A stretch of DNA of 6,104 bases from an uncultured bacterium (lineage in GTDB: Bacteria; Cyanobacteriota; Vampirovibrionia; Gastranaerophilales; Gastranaerophilaceae), in contig CAMHDG010000107.1 in assembly GCA_946183815.1 (NCBI GenBank), positions 1 through 6,104 on the forward strand, read 5' to 3'. Made by a program: the position numbers and the translations under genes. Each line of letters begins with the position of its first letter. Within the stretch, counting starts at the first letter, position 1. Under the pieces are notes generated by a model. It was not told the origin of the DNA and did no database searches. It worked only from the letters and a program-made list of their open reading frames with translations. This document shows positions 6,087 to 6,104 of this stretch, piece by piece.

Positions 6087-6104
6087 TAGTGAATAGTGAA
6101 TGGT
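6087..6104. repeat. Second copy of the AATAGTG-type repeat, cut by window edge
   Basis: Bases 6087-6101 are identical to 5338-5352 over 15 positions and in the same orientation. The heptamer is complete once (6092-6098), with a partial unit before it and a variant unit (AATGGT) after it at the edge. With the purB-proximal array it brackets the acyltransferase gene at a distance of 749 bases. Confidence 0.65.

Overview
The window is an AT-rich bacterial segment with compact gene spacing and standard-code genes. It looks like a gut-type uncultured lineage. Three hints point to a non-photosynthetic cyanobacterial relative of the Melainabacteria/Gastranaerophilales type: the adenylosuccinate lyase reads like the cyanobacterial/Firmicutes short form, the methyltransferase carries a short N-terminal 'SVSFTS' segment of a kind I associate with that group, and acetate is made by an ADP-forming acyl-CoA synthetase. 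This placement is an inference from memory and remains tentative.

Layout. (1) 1-924, plus strand: the 3' part of an ADP-forming acetate/acyl-CoA synthetase. The reading frame is open to the left edge, so the gene starts outside the window. It ends in a cysteine-rich tail and two stop codons, followed by an intrinsic terminator (946-980). (2) 981-1118: a short convergent spacer with a perfect palindrome and an inverted repeat. (3) 1119-2117, minus: a stand-alone CheR-like SAM-dependent methyltransferase without the usual CheR N-terminal helical domain. (4) 2118-2259: a divergent promoter region in which the two predicted -35 boxes lie 6 bp apart. (5) 2260-3426, plus: an unrecognised 388-residue protein with a C-terminal HExxH zinc-peptidase signature. 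(6) 3428-3988, minus: a small predicted lipoprotein whose stop codon lies 1 bp from the stop of the peptidase gene. (7) 4023-5318, minus: purB, adenylosuccinate lyase. (8) 5371-6036, minus: a lipoate/octanoate transferase-ligase family protein with a LipM-like cysteine. The last three genes run in one direction (acyltransferase, purB, lipoprotein) with gaps of 52 and 34 bp and could be co-transcribed. A heptamer repeat flanks the acyltransferase gene on both sides.

Functionally, the two ends are housekeeping: acetate/ATP production, purine synthesis, and lipoylation of 2-oxoacid dehydrogenases or GcvH. The middle (about 1.1-4.0 kb) is accessory in character: a divergent CheR-like methyltransferase and HExxH protein, with a small lipoprotein convergent to the latter. 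No CRISPR, tRNA, rRNA, insertion sequence or complete mobile element was seen. The methyltransferase/peptidase divergent pair is the best candidate for something undescribed, but the sequence alone does not demonstrate a shared function.
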